5,767 nt of DNA, taken from Chloroflexota bacterium (GTDB taxonomy: Bacteria > Chloroflexota > Anaerolineae > Anaerolineales > DRMV01). Under the pieces are notes generated by a model, which searched no databases, was not told the DNA's origin, and worked only from the letters and a program-made list of their open reading frames with translations. Of this stretch, positions 1 to 5,656 are shown piece after piece. The stretch spans positions 1 to 5,767 of the forward strand of contig JAADEN010000217.1 in NCBI GenBank assembly GCA_013153375.1. The letters run 5' to 3'. Each line of letters begins with the position of its first letter. The first letter of the stretch is position 1. A program made the translations under genes and the position numbers.

Positions 1-38
1 TCTACATGGTTCGCCTGCACCCTCCGCGGCCGACATGC

Positions 39-67
39 TTGACATTCGCTGGGGGTTGCAGTAGAAT
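39..67 (+). promoter_or_regulatory. Sigma-70-type promoter of the tRNA-Ala gene
   Basis: A perfect -35 hexamer TTGACA (39-44) is followed after exactly 17 bp by TAGAAT (62-67), one mismatch from the -10 consensus. Transcription should begin near 73-75, about 13 nt before the mature tRNA 5' end, leaving a short leader for RNase P to remove. The bases after the -10 box are G-rich, as is common in stable-RNA promoters under growth-rate control; that regulatory reading is inference. Confidence 0.85.
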
Positions 68-87
68 GTTGGGCGCTGCGGAGATGT

Positions 88-163
88 GGGCCCGTAGCGC
101 AGTTGGGAGCGCACCTCAATGGCATTGAGGGGGTCGCGGGTTCAAGTCCCGCCGGGTCCACCA
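88..163 (+). tRNA. tRNA-Ala (anticodon GGC)
   Basis: A complete 76-nt cloverleaf can be folded by eye. It has a 7-bp acceptor stem (88-94 with 153-159), a 4-bp D stem (GCGC/GCGC), a 5-bp anticodon stem CCTCA/TGAGG around loop ATGGCAT, a 5-nt variable loop, and a 5-bp T stem GCGGG/CCCGC around TTCAAGT. The anticodon GGC lies at 121-123 and reads GCC and GCU alanine codons. The acceptor stem has a G3:U70 wobble pair (positions 90 and 157), the classic identity element recognised by alanyl-tRNA synthetase, which confirms the amino acid independently of the anticodon. The discriminator is A160 and CCA is encoded (161-163). It has its own promoter upstream. Confidence 0.98.
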
Positions 164-197
164 AGAACAGGCAGGGGCGGAAGCCCTGCGCTTACAT

Positions 198-231
198 CAC
201 CAGCCCCAGGGTCGTTACCTTGGGGCTGGTG
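198..231 (+). terminator. Strong hairpin downstream of tRNA-Ala, possible terminator
   Basis: An 11-bp perfect stem, CACCAGCCCCA (198-208) with TGGGGCTGGTG (221-231), is extended inward by a G:T and two G:C pairs, leaving a six-base loop (212-217). It lies 34 bp past the tRNA 3' end, where a terminator is expected. The following bases (TGGTTCTACC) hold only scattered Ts and no real T run, so intrinsic termination may be weak. It could instead be a processing or partial-attenuation structure that lets some transcription continue into the DUF4258 gene. Confidence 0.55.
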
Positions 232-284
232 TGGTTCTACCTCTGGCGGGGTGGGTTGAGCGGATCGGTTTTGGTTTGTGGGAC

Positions 285-288
285 GGAG
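285..288 (+). promoter_or_regulatory. Ribosome binding site fixing the GTG start of the DUF4258 gene
   Basis: GGAG at 285-288 sits 7 nt before the GTG codon at 296. The nearby ATG at 289 is in another frame, so it cannot be the start of this protein. The site therefore supports GTG 296 as the start. No convincing -35/-10 pair was seen between the upstream hairpin and this point. Confidence 0.6.
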
Positions 289-295
289 ATGAGCC

Positions 296-625
296 GTGTT
301 TACCCTCCAGGATCTGCAACGCGCGATACGCCAGGGCCGCATTCGCATTACCTCGCACGCGAAAGAGGAGATGTGGAATGACCGGGTCGGTCCGCAAGGG
401 GTATTCTTTACCGTGCTGGAGGGCCACCCCGAAGTGGTCGAAGCCTATCCGACGCCCCAAGGGCGACCTTTTCCCATGATGCTGGTTTTGGGTTGGATTT
501 CGGAGAAGGAGCCTTTGCACTCCTTATGGGCCTATGACGGCGAAAAAAGGATGGCCATCTTGATTACGGTGTACCGGCCGGATCCCTCCCGCTGGGATGA
601 AACCTTTCGCAGACGAAAGCGGTGA
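296..625 (+). CDS. DUF4258 domain protein, putative toxin of a toxin-antitoxin-like pair
   Basis: This is a small basic 109-aa protein with a GTG start. It matches the DUF4258 pattern along its whole length. Near the N-terminus is ITSHAKEEMWNDR (18-30), the usual helix with a conserved His-Ala. A central segment has the EAYP motif (49-52) and the strand MMLVLGW (61-67). Then come PLHSLWAY (73-80) and a strand ILITVYRPDPSRW (88-100), ending in an Arg/Lys-rich tail. DUF4258 proteins are thought to be related to BrnT/RelE-like small RNases, but their activity is mostly untested. The gene is followed 12 bp later by a YgiT-type zinc-finger gene, the usual partner, in the toxin-first order seen in mqsRA and higBA. 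Its codon use is less GC-rich than that of the minus-strand genes, consistent with acquisition. The family call is firm; the toxin role is inferred from family and neighbour. Confidence 0.85.
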   Translation: MFTLQDLQRAIRQGRIRITSHAKEEMWNDRVGPQGVFFTVLEGHPEVVEAYPTPQGRPFPMMLVLGWISEKEPLHSLWAYDGEKRMAILITVYRPDPSRWDETFRRRKR

Positions 626-637
626 AGGAGGACATTC

Positions 638-895
638 ATGAGCAAGCCCGAATTCCCAACCAAGTGCCCTCTTTGCGGCGCGCCGGTGAAAGTTCACCGC
701 CAGGAAATCGTGGTGCGTGGTGGCACGCATGCGGCCGTCTTTGAGGATTGGGTGGGGGAATGCACGCGCTGCGGTGAAGTGCTCTTTACGCCTGAGACGG
801 TCGAGCGAGAGTTCGCTCTTCGACGGCAGTTAGAGGCAGGTCGCTTCGATGGGTTGCGTCCGGTGGGGAAACTTTTTGTTGCCGAGGCTGTTTGA
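638..895 (+). CDS. YgiT-type zinc-finger protein, putative antitoxin
   Basis: This 85-aa protein has two CxxC knuckles, C10-P-L-C13 and C42-T-R-C45, which should hold one zinc ion. The second is followed by GEVLFTPETVE, the CGE tail typical of YgiT/MqsA N-terminal domains. The rest is a charged helix (about 52-70) and a short C-terminal strand with LRPVGKLFVA (73-82). MqsA (YgiT) of E. coli is about 131 aa and carries a C-terminal helix-turn-helix that binds its own operator. Here that domain is absent, so this is the short single-domain form that commonly accompanies DUF4258 genes. AGGAGG (626-631) lies 6 nt before the ATG and just after the upstream stop, so the two genes are surely co-transcribed. 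The inferred role is to bind and neutralise the DUF4258 partner. How the cassette would be autoregulated without a DNA-binding domain is unclear. Confidence 0.85.
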   Translation: MSKPEFPTKCPLCGAPVKVHRQEIVVRGGTHAAVFEDWVGECTRCGEVLFTPETVEREFALRRQLEAGRFDGLRPVGKLFVAEAV

Positions 896-958
896 TTCGC
901 TCGCCTGCGTGCCAAATGGGCGTGTTCTGCTTGCCGGAAGCAGATTCATCACGCGAAA

Positions 959-993
959 GAGCCCTTGGCCTCGCCAAGGGCTCGTGCGTTTTT
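959..993 (+). terminator. Intrinsic terminator between convergent transcription units
   Basis: A perfect 11-bp stem GAGCCCTTGGC (959-969) / GCCAAGGGCTC (973-983) with a three-base loop is followed by GTGCG and five Ts (989-993). It ends the plus-strand DUF4258/YgiT cassette. On the minus strand the same stem is followed by TTTCGCG, a weaker tail, so it may also stop transcripts leaving the isomerase gene that ends at 1033. It is probably bidirectional and better on the plus strand. Confidence 0.85.
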
Positions 994-1032
994 AAGCCGT
1001 CGGGTTGATGGCGCGGGTTGCCCAGGGATGGC

Positions 1033-2100
1033 TCAGCGCGCCGCGGCGCGTAGTTCCTGCTTGAGCCGGGCGATGGTGGGGATGGGCGTGGGATCCACGC
1101 CGTAAGCCAGGGCCAGATAGTAGGCCGCATAATCCCCCCATTGGAGCAAACTCCACTGCTGGGCCAGCGCGTGGGGCCCGGACGCCAACAGCACCTCCGC
1201 GGCGATGCCTTCGGCCGCGAAGATGGCCTGGGTGTGCGTCACCCGCAGCCGGTTGCGGGGGTGCAGGGCCTGGGCGTCCAGGAACAGGGCCAGCGCGTCG
1301 TGGCGCAGGCTCGCGGGCTGACGCAGCCCGGCCAGGGTGTTGTGGTCGGCCTCGGGCAGCGCGTCGAATTGGGCCCAGGCTTTGGCCAGTTCGTTGATTT
1401 GCCCCTTCCAACGGCGGGCGACCGGCGCCAGAAATTGAGCGCCGAACACGGTGACCCGGCGCTGGTGCAGGCGCTCGGCCAACCGCTTGGCCGGGTTCTG
1501 AGGGGCGGGCGTTTCGAACGCGAACGCGTCCTGGCGCTCTTCGAGGAGTTGCGCGGTGGCGCGCAGTTCGTCTTCAGGGTCGTTCAACAGGCCCAGGCGG
1601 GCGAAGAGGGCCAGCAACAGGGCGAAAGTGAGGCCGACCGCGGCCCGCGGCTGTCCGTGGTGGACGAACTTCCACAGGGGCGCGGCGTGCTGCTGCGCCA
1701 GTTCGGCCAGGCGTCCGCCCGTGGTGAGGGCCAGCCAGCGGCAGCCGCGGGCGTGGGCCGCGCGGGCCGCGCTCAGGGTTTCCTCCGTGTTCCCCGAGTG
1801 GGACGAGGCCACCACCAGCACCCCTTCGCCCTGGGCCCAGCCGGGCAGGTCGTAGTTGCGCCACACCAGCACGGGGACGGCCAGGCGCTCCTGCGCATAG
1901 CCAACCAGCAGGTCGCCCGCGATGGCCGAGCCGCCCATGCCCGCCAGCACCACGGCCTGGAGGCGGCCGTTGGAGGGCAGGGGCAGGTGCTGTCCCTCGG
2001 CCCAACCCTGCCGCAGTTGGGCGGGGAGCGCCCGAATCTCCGCGTACATGTCTTGCGAATCGAGGCGCGCCTTGTGTTGCGGATCGTCCATGACCAACAT
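1033..2100 (-). CDS. Bifunctional phosphoglucose/phosphomannose isomerase (SIS domain)
   Basis: This cytoplasmic enzyme of 355 aa should interconvert glucose-6-P or mannose-6-P with fructose-6-P. It belongs to the archaeal/bacterial PGI-PMI family of SIS proteins, not the classical Pgi family. The first SIS domain has GMGGSAIAGD (54-63) and the sugar-phosphate loop SSHSGNTEET (99-108). The second half has NELAK with Glu237, PEADHN with His253, and the C-terminal signature GVDPTPI (334-340) followed by Lys347. Glu237, His253, Thr338 and Lys347 match the catalytic set described for the Pyrobaculum enzyme (Glu203, His219, Thr291, Lys298), so activity is expected. The usual NHNE is here DHNT, a mild change beside the catalytic His. 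Length is normal to slightly long. ATG 2100 has GGGAGG (2106-2111) 5 nt upstream; the second in-frame ATG (2091) is 14 nt from it and less likely. It is the last gene of the four-gene minus-strand run, 18 bp after the serine hydrolase. Confidence 0.92.
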   Translation of the reverse strand: MLVMDDPQHKARLDSQDMYAEIRALPAQLRQGWAEGQHLPLPSNGRLQAVVLAGMGGSAIAGDLLVGYAQERLAVPVLVWRNYDLPGWAQGEGVLVVASSHSGNTEETLSAARAAHARGCRWLALTTGGRLAELAQQHAAPLWKFVHHGQPRAAVGLTFALLLALFARLGLLNDPEDELRATAQLLEERQDAFAFETPAPQNPAKRLAERLHQRRVTVFGAQFLAPVARRWKGQINELAKAWAQFDALPEADHNTLAGLRQPASLRHDALALFLDAQALHPRNRLRVTHTQAIFAAEGIAAEVLLASGPHALAQQWSLLQWGDYAAYYLALAYGVDPTPIPTIARLKQELRAAAR

Positions 2101-2118
2101 GAGGGCCTCCCAAAGGTA

Positions 2119-3522
2119 TCAGGGATTGGGCAGCGCGGCGAGGATATCGCCCGCGAAGTCGTTGAGGTTCCAGGTGTCGTAGCGGCTGAGGCCCAGCCGC
2201 ACGATGACCGCCTGCCGCGAGGGCACCACCAGCACGACCTGGCCGTCGTGGCCCAGCGCGGCGAACGCGTCGGGCGGCAGGTCGGGCCAGCGGCGGCCTT
2301 CGCCTTCGGCCAGGCCCTGGTTGAGCCACCAGTGCGCGCCGTATTCGCCCCGCGCGGCCGCGGTGGGCTGGAGCGAAAAGGCTACCCAGCCTTCGGGCAG
2401 GATGCGCCGGCCCTCCCACATCCCGTCCTGCAAATAGAGCAGCCCAAAGCGGGCCCAGTCGCGGGCCGACGCGTACATGTACGACGAGCCCACCCACGAG
2501 CCGCTGGCGTCGGGCTCGAGCACCGCGGTGGTCATGCCCAGCGGCCCGAACAGGGTCTGATGCGGAAAGGCCCAATACCCGGCCAGGTCGGGGCCGAAAT
2601 CGAGGCGAATCAGCCGGGCCAGCAGGTTGGTGCTGCCGCCGCTGTAGTTCCACCAGGTGCCGGGCGGGGCCTTGAGGGGCCGGGCGGCCATGTACGCGCC
2701 CATGTCGGCCGTGTTGTAGAGCATTTGCAGCACATCCGCGTGCAGGTCGCCGTAATCTTCGCGGAAATCCAGGCCGCTGGTCATGCGCAGCAGGTGCTCC
2801 CAGGTGATGGCCTGCCGCGGGTCGTCGGGCCGGGCGTACCACTCGGGCGCGGGCGCGGGTTCGTTGGGGGACAGGCCCTTTTGGGCCAGGTAGATGCCCA
2901 CCAGGGCCGAGGTCACGCTTTTGGTCATGGACCAGCCCAACAAGGGCGTTTGGGGCGTGATGCCCGGCGCGTAGCGTTCGCCCACCAGTTGGCCCTGGTG
3001 GATCACCACCACCGCGCGGGTGCGCTTGGGTCGGGCGGGATCGGGCTCCGCGAAGGCCCGCTCCAGCGCGGCGGCCAGTTCGGGGATGTCGCTGCCCGCG
3101 GCCGTGTTCTGGATGGGCGTCGCCTCGCCCTGGGGCCAGAGGGCCTGGGGATCGGGCGCGGGCGCGGCGGGCAGTTCCAGGCCGCCCAGCGCGTGGGGGC
3201 CGGGCCCGGCCAGCAGGGTGCAGCCCAGGTTGGGCCGGTAGATGGCCCGTTGCGGCTCCAGCCAGCCCCACAGCGAGGCCCGCACCTGGGCCGTGTCGGG
3301 GTCCACCTGCACCCGCAGGTAGGGCACCAGGGGGTTGTCGGGCAGGTCGGCCATGACCTGCTCCACGGGGAAGCCGGCCACGAAGTGCTCGGAGCACACG
3401 GTCTTGGCCGTGTAGCCCGTGGCCACCCGCAGCATGGGCCGCAGGTAGCGGATGTAGCCCACGGCCAGGGCCGCGAGCAGGGCCAACAGCACGAAGAGAA
3501 GGAGCGCGCGGGTGCGGGACAT
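2119..3522 (-). CDS. Membrane-anchored serine hydrolase (beta-lactamase family, NylB-like)
   Basis: This 467-aa protein has one N-terminal hydrophobic segment (about 6-24, after MSRTR) and no lipobox Cys, so it is likely a signal anchor facing outside. A small N-terminal region (about 30-105) with GYTAKTVCSEHFVAG and YRPNLGC looks like the leader domain of this hydrolase class; Cys43 and Cys101 might form a disulfide. The PF00144 domain follows. It has the nucleophile motif S198-M-T-K201, the Tyr motif in WNYSGG (Y293), LLRMTSGLDF (244-253), and GHDGQ (424-428) in place of the KTG triad. Relatives include class C-type esterases, D-Ala-D-Ala peptidase-like enzymes and 6-aminohexanoate-dimer hydrolases. 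The substrate cannot be told from sequence, and beta-lactam resistance should not be assumed. GGGAGG (3529-3534) is 6 nt before the ATG. It lies 42 bp after hom and 18 bp before the isomerase gene. Confidence 0.9.
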   Translation of the reverse strand: MSRTRALLLFVLLALLAALAVGYIRYLRPMLRVATGYTAKTVCSEHFVAGFPVEQVMADLPDNPLVPYLRVQVDPDTAQVRASLWGWLEPQRAIYRPNLGCTLLAGPGPHALGGLELPAAPAPDPQALWPQGEATPIQNTAAGSDIPELAAALERAFAEPDPARPKRTRAVVVIHQGQLVGERYAPGITPQTPLLGWSMTKSVTSALVGIYLAQKGLSPNEPAPAPEWYARPDDPRQAITWEHLLRMTSGLDFREDYGDLHADVLQMLYNTADMGAYMAARPLKAPPGTWWNYSGGSTNLLARLIRLDFGPDLAGYWAFPHQTLFGPLGMTTAVLEPDASGSWVGSSYMYASARDWARFGLLYLQDGMWEGRRILPEGWVAFSLQPTAAARGEYGAHWWLNQGLAEGEGRRWPDLPPDAFAALGHDGQVVLVVPSRQAVIVRLGLSRYDTWNLNDFAGDILAALPNP

Positions 3523-3564
3523 GGGATGCCTCCCAGGGGGAAGGAGCGGCTGGGGCCGCAGGGC

Positions 3565-4605
3565 CTACGCGGTCGCGCCCACCGCGCGCAGGAAGTCGGC
3601 CAGCAGGCCGTACGCGGTGGTGTGGGGCGTGGGGTCGTCCTCCCGCAGCGCGAGGCGGCCCAGCACATCGGTCTCCAGTTCCACGATGGACGAGGTGCCC
3701 ATCACGCCGTAGAGGGGCGATTCGGGCCCGACCAGTTGCGGCTCGACCCTGGCCTCGATGTCGCCCTCGGGCGTGCGGCGGGCCGAGCACACCAGTTTCC
3801 AGCGCTTGCCCTGCGCGGCCGCGGCCCGGATGTCGTCCAGGGTCAGGTGGCGGATGCCCGTGCGCTGCACCTGCTGGGGCTTGAAGGGTCGGTCCATGAA
3901 CACGGTGACCAGCGCGGCCACCTTGATGGCCGCGTCCCAGCCGTCGATGTCGCCCGAGGGGTCGGTCTCCGCGATGCCAATGCGCTGCGCGTAGGCCACG
4001 GCCTGCTCCAGGGTCTCGCCGTACTGCTCCATGCGGCTGAGGATGAGGTTGGTGGTGGAGTTCAGGATGCCGCGGAACGCCTGTACCTGGGCCGCGGGCA
4101 GGGTGGCTTCGTACAGCGCGAACACGGGCGCACCGTCCATGACCGCGGACTCGAAGAGGAAGCGGCGGCCCTGGCAGCGGGCCAGGTGGCGCAGTTCGTG
4201 GAACGCGTGCACCACCGGGCCCTTGTTCGCGGTGATGGCGTGCATCCCCCGCTCCAGGGCCAGGCGCAGGTGCGAGATGGCCGGTTCGCCGGTCTCGTAG
4301 TTGACCGGCGTGTTCTCGAACAGGACATCCGCGGCCACCCGTCGCACGAAGTCCAGGCTGTCGGTGGGCGGGGGCTCGGCGCTCAGTTGGCTCAGGTCCC
4401 CACCCTGTTCGGCCAGTTCCAGGGCCTGGGTCAGATCGAGGCCCGCGGGGTTCAGGGCCATGCCGTGGCGACCGGTGGCGATGCCGGTGACCACCACCTC
4501 CAGGCCGTAGCGGGCGCGCAGTTCGTCGGTCTTACGCTGCAGCAGTTGGGCCAGGGCACGGCCCACATTGCCGAATCCGAGCAGGGCAGCACGATAGACG
4601 GGCAT
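3565..4605 (-). CDS. hom: Homoserine dehydrogenase, short form without ACT domain
   Basis: This 346-aa enzyme should reduce aspartate semialdehyde to homoserine with NAD(P)H, the branch point to threonine and methionine. The Rossmann domain starts with LLGFGNVGRAL (8-18). ANKGPVV (126-132) gives the catalytic Lys128. GILNSTTNLIL (179-189) is the family GxxNGTTNYIL motif with Ser for the first Gly. AETDPSGDIDGWDAAIK (212-228) supplies Glu213, Asp219, Asp224 and Lys228; their spacing equals Glu208, Asp214, Asp219 and Lys223 of the yeast enzyme. The protein ends about 90 residues earlier than the common bacterial form, so the C-terminal ACT domain used for threonine feedback is missing; archaeal and yeast-type enzymes share this. 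The start is ATG with AGGAGG 5 nt upstream, overlapping the stop of the preceding methyltransferase gene. No thrB, thrC or aspartokinase gene is in the window. Confidence 0.93.
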   Translation of the reverse strand: MPVYRAALLGFGNVGRALAQLLQRKTDELRARYGLEVVVTGIATGRHGMALNPAGLDLTQALELAEQGGDLSQLSAEPPPTDSLDFVRRVAADVLFENTPVNYETGEPAISHLRLALERGMHAITANKGPVVHAFHELRHLARCQGRRFLFESAVMDGAPVFALYEATLPAAQVQAFRGILNSTTNLILSRMEQYGETLEQAVAYAQRIGIAETDPSGDIDGWDAAIKVAALVTVFMDRPFKPQQVQRTGIRHLTLDDIRAAAAQGKRWKLVCSARRTPEGDIEARVEPQLVGPESPLYGVMGTSSIVELETDVLGRLALREDDPTPHTTAYGLLADFLRAVGATA

Positions 4606-4610
4606 GGCAG

Positions 4611-4616
4611 CCTCCT
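4611..4616 (-). promoter_or_regulatory. Ribosome binding site of hom overlapping the upstream stop codon
   Basis: On the minus strand AGGAGG (4616 to 4611) shares its first two bases with the TAG stop (4617-4615) of the methyltransferase gene and lies 5 nt before the hom ATG at 4605. Ribosomes ending the upstream gene would sit on this site, so translational coupling of the two genes is likely. It also fixes the hom start. Confidence 0.8.
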
Positions 4617-5517
4617 ATGCCAGGGGTTCTTTGAAGTCGTAGATGCCGTCGCGCACGGCCCACACCCGGCCGCACTGGGGGCACGGCAGGCGGTCGTCGC
4701 GGCGGGTCAGGGGGCCGAAGCCGCACGCGGGACAACGAAAGCGCGGCTCGGTCGCGGCGGGGGCCGGCCCGCTCTCGGAGATTTTTTCCCCCGTTGTAAC
4801 GGCCACGGCCCGCACGAACACGCTGGGCGTCAACTGCCACCAATCGCCGGTGCGTTGGGCCAGCGCGTCCAGCGCGACCAGCACCGAGGTGGGCACCAGG
4901 CGCTTGAGCAGGTTCAGGCGGAAGTGGGACACGGTGAGGCGGCGCTGGATGCGGAAACCGGCCGCGCGCAACCAGTCCTCGACGGCCCGCGGGTGGAAGT
5001 CGTAGTTGAGAGGTGCAAATTCGATAGGTTCGAGGGTGAAAGGGCTCCAGTTTTGACGGCGCAGAAGGTAGCGCAGGATGGCCTTGAGGTGGCGCTTGCT
5101 GGCGAATTCGAGGATGAACAGGCCGCCGGGGCGCAGCACCCGACGCACTTCGGCCAGGGCCCGCTGGGGATCGGCCATGTGGTGCAGCACCCGAATCATG
5201 GTCGCGGCGTCGAAGAAGGCATCCATGAAGGGCAGGGTGTAGGCGTTGCCCGCGACATAGACGAAGCGTCCGTCGCGGCCCAGGCGGCGCTGGGCCTCTT
5301 GCAGCATGGTGCGGGAGTAGTCCAGCAGCACCACCCGCTGGAAGCCCGTGTAGCGGGGCGTGTTGCGGCCCGCGCCCGCGCCGACCTCCAGCAGCCATTG
5401 GCCGCGCGCGCCGCGCAGCAAGCGGCGCAGCGCGATGGCCTCCACCCGGTCCTCGTACTCCCGGCCGCCGCGCTCCCAGAAGCGCTGTTGGTAGTCGGAG
5501 CCCTCGTAGTCGCACAC
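4615..5517 (-). CDS. Class I SAM-dependent methyltransferase with C-terminal Trm112-like zinc ribbon
   Basis: With the GTG start at 5517 the protein is 300 aa and begins VCDYEGSDYQQRFW. The Rossmann methyltransferase part shows motif I LEVGAGAGR (43-51), the acidic end of strand 2 in VVLLDYS (Asp66), LPF (95-97), the UbiE-like VLHHM (110-114) and VLRPGG (127-132). A linker rich in Ala/Pro leads to a zinc ribbon, CPAC (262-265) and CPQC (279-282), ending in WAVRDGIYDF, the Trm112-like DGIxxF signature. The substrate is unknown; UbiE-like motifs alone do not prove a quinone or lipid target. The start is uncertain. The frame stays open to a GTG at 5664, but residues added there translate repeat DNA. 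GTG 5517 has no SD upstream. GTG 5541, inside the repeat, has a G-rich SD-like run 8-12 nt upstream and would add 8 residues. It is the first gene of the minus-strand run, 9 bp before hom. Confidence 0.82.
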   Translation of the reverse strand: MCDYEGSDYQQRFWERGGREYEDRVEAIALRRLLRGARGQWLLEVGAGAGRNTPRYTGFQRVVLLDYSRTMLQEAQRRLGRDGRFVYVAGNAYTLPFMDAFFDAATMIRVLHHMADPQRALAEVRRVLRPGGLFILEFASKRHLKAILRYLLRRQNWSPFTLEPIEFAPLNYDFHPRAVEDWLRAAGFRIQRRLTVSHFRLNLLKRLVPTSVLVALDALAQRTGDWWQLTPSVFVRAVAVTTGEKISESGPAPAATEPRFRCPACGFGPLTRRDDRLPCPQCGRVWAVRDGIYDFKEPLA

Positions 5518-5533
5518 GGGGGGGAGGTCGGGG

Positions 5534-5618
5534 GACCCCACCCCCCGTTCCCCCCTCCCCTCATAGAGGAGGGGGGCCTGCGCGTCGGGTGATGGGCGCA
5601 GCAGCGCTGCGCCCCTAC
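5534..5618. repeat. GC-rich hairpin repeat, copy A (85 bp)
   Basis: This copy begins GACCCCACCCCCC and ends GCGCCCCTAC. It matches copy B at 5657 except for one substitution (A5567 against G5690) and three extra bases GAT at 5591-5593. Two hairpins are visible. A C-rich/G-rich stem (5550-5560 with 5566-5576, loop TCATA) carries one mismatch at A5567. A perfect 9-bp stem GGGCGCAGC (5594-5602) / GCTGCGCCC (5606-5614) has loop AGC. The unit is not coding on its own but is read through by the open frame that extends the methyltransferase gene. The family is not recognised; it behaves like a short dispersed palindromic element. Confidence 0.9.
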
Positions 5619-5646
5619 GATCGGCTACCGGCCGACGGCTATCGGC
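5619..5646. repeat. Four tandem heptamers ending in CGGC
   Basis: Directly after copy A come GATCGGC, TACCGGC, CGACGGC and TATCGGC, four 7-bp units sharing the last four bases (5619-5625, 5626-5632, 5633-5639, 5640-5646). A diverged fifth unit TGCGCCC may follow. They fill most of the 38-bp spacer between the two long repeats. Being four units only, chance in GC-rich DNA is not excluded. Confidence 0.5.
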
Positions 5647-5656
5647 TGCGCCCGCA

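Noticed and set aside
140..163. A tRNA 3' end as attachment site for an integrated element carrying the DUF4258/YgiT cassette
   Set aside because: No second copy of the tRNA 3' segment and no integrase gene are present in the window.
256..284. A promoter for the DUF4258 gene using TTGAGC at 256-261
   Set aside because: No -10-like hexamer lies at a suitable distance; the downstream bases are G/T-rich without a TATAAT-like match.
103..381. A 92-codon plus-strand open frame
   Set aside because: It starts inside the tRNA-Ala gene, crosses the hairpin and overlaps the DUF4258 gene. It has no recognisable motif.
926..944. Small hairpin TCTGCTT/AAGCAGA before the terminator
   Set aside because: It is only 7 bp with no T run, and the stronger hairpin at 959-983 explains termination.
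2119..3522. Calling the serine hydrolase an antibiotic-resistance beta-lactamase
   Set aside because: It has the SxxK and Tyr motifs but GHDGQ replaces KTG, and the long N-terminal region and anchor fit esterase/NylB-like hydrolases better.
1574..3790. A 738-codon open frame on the minus strand
   Set aside because: It overlaps hom, the serine hydrolase and the isomerase in a different frame and gives a low-complexity Arg/Gly/Pro/Ala-rich product. The true frames there have full family motifs.
1141..5592. A 1483-codon open frame on the plus strand
   Set aside because: It runs antisense through four recognised minus-strand genes, its product is rich in Gly, Gln, Arg, Val and His without any domain, and stop-free antisense frames are expected in very GC-rich coding DNA.
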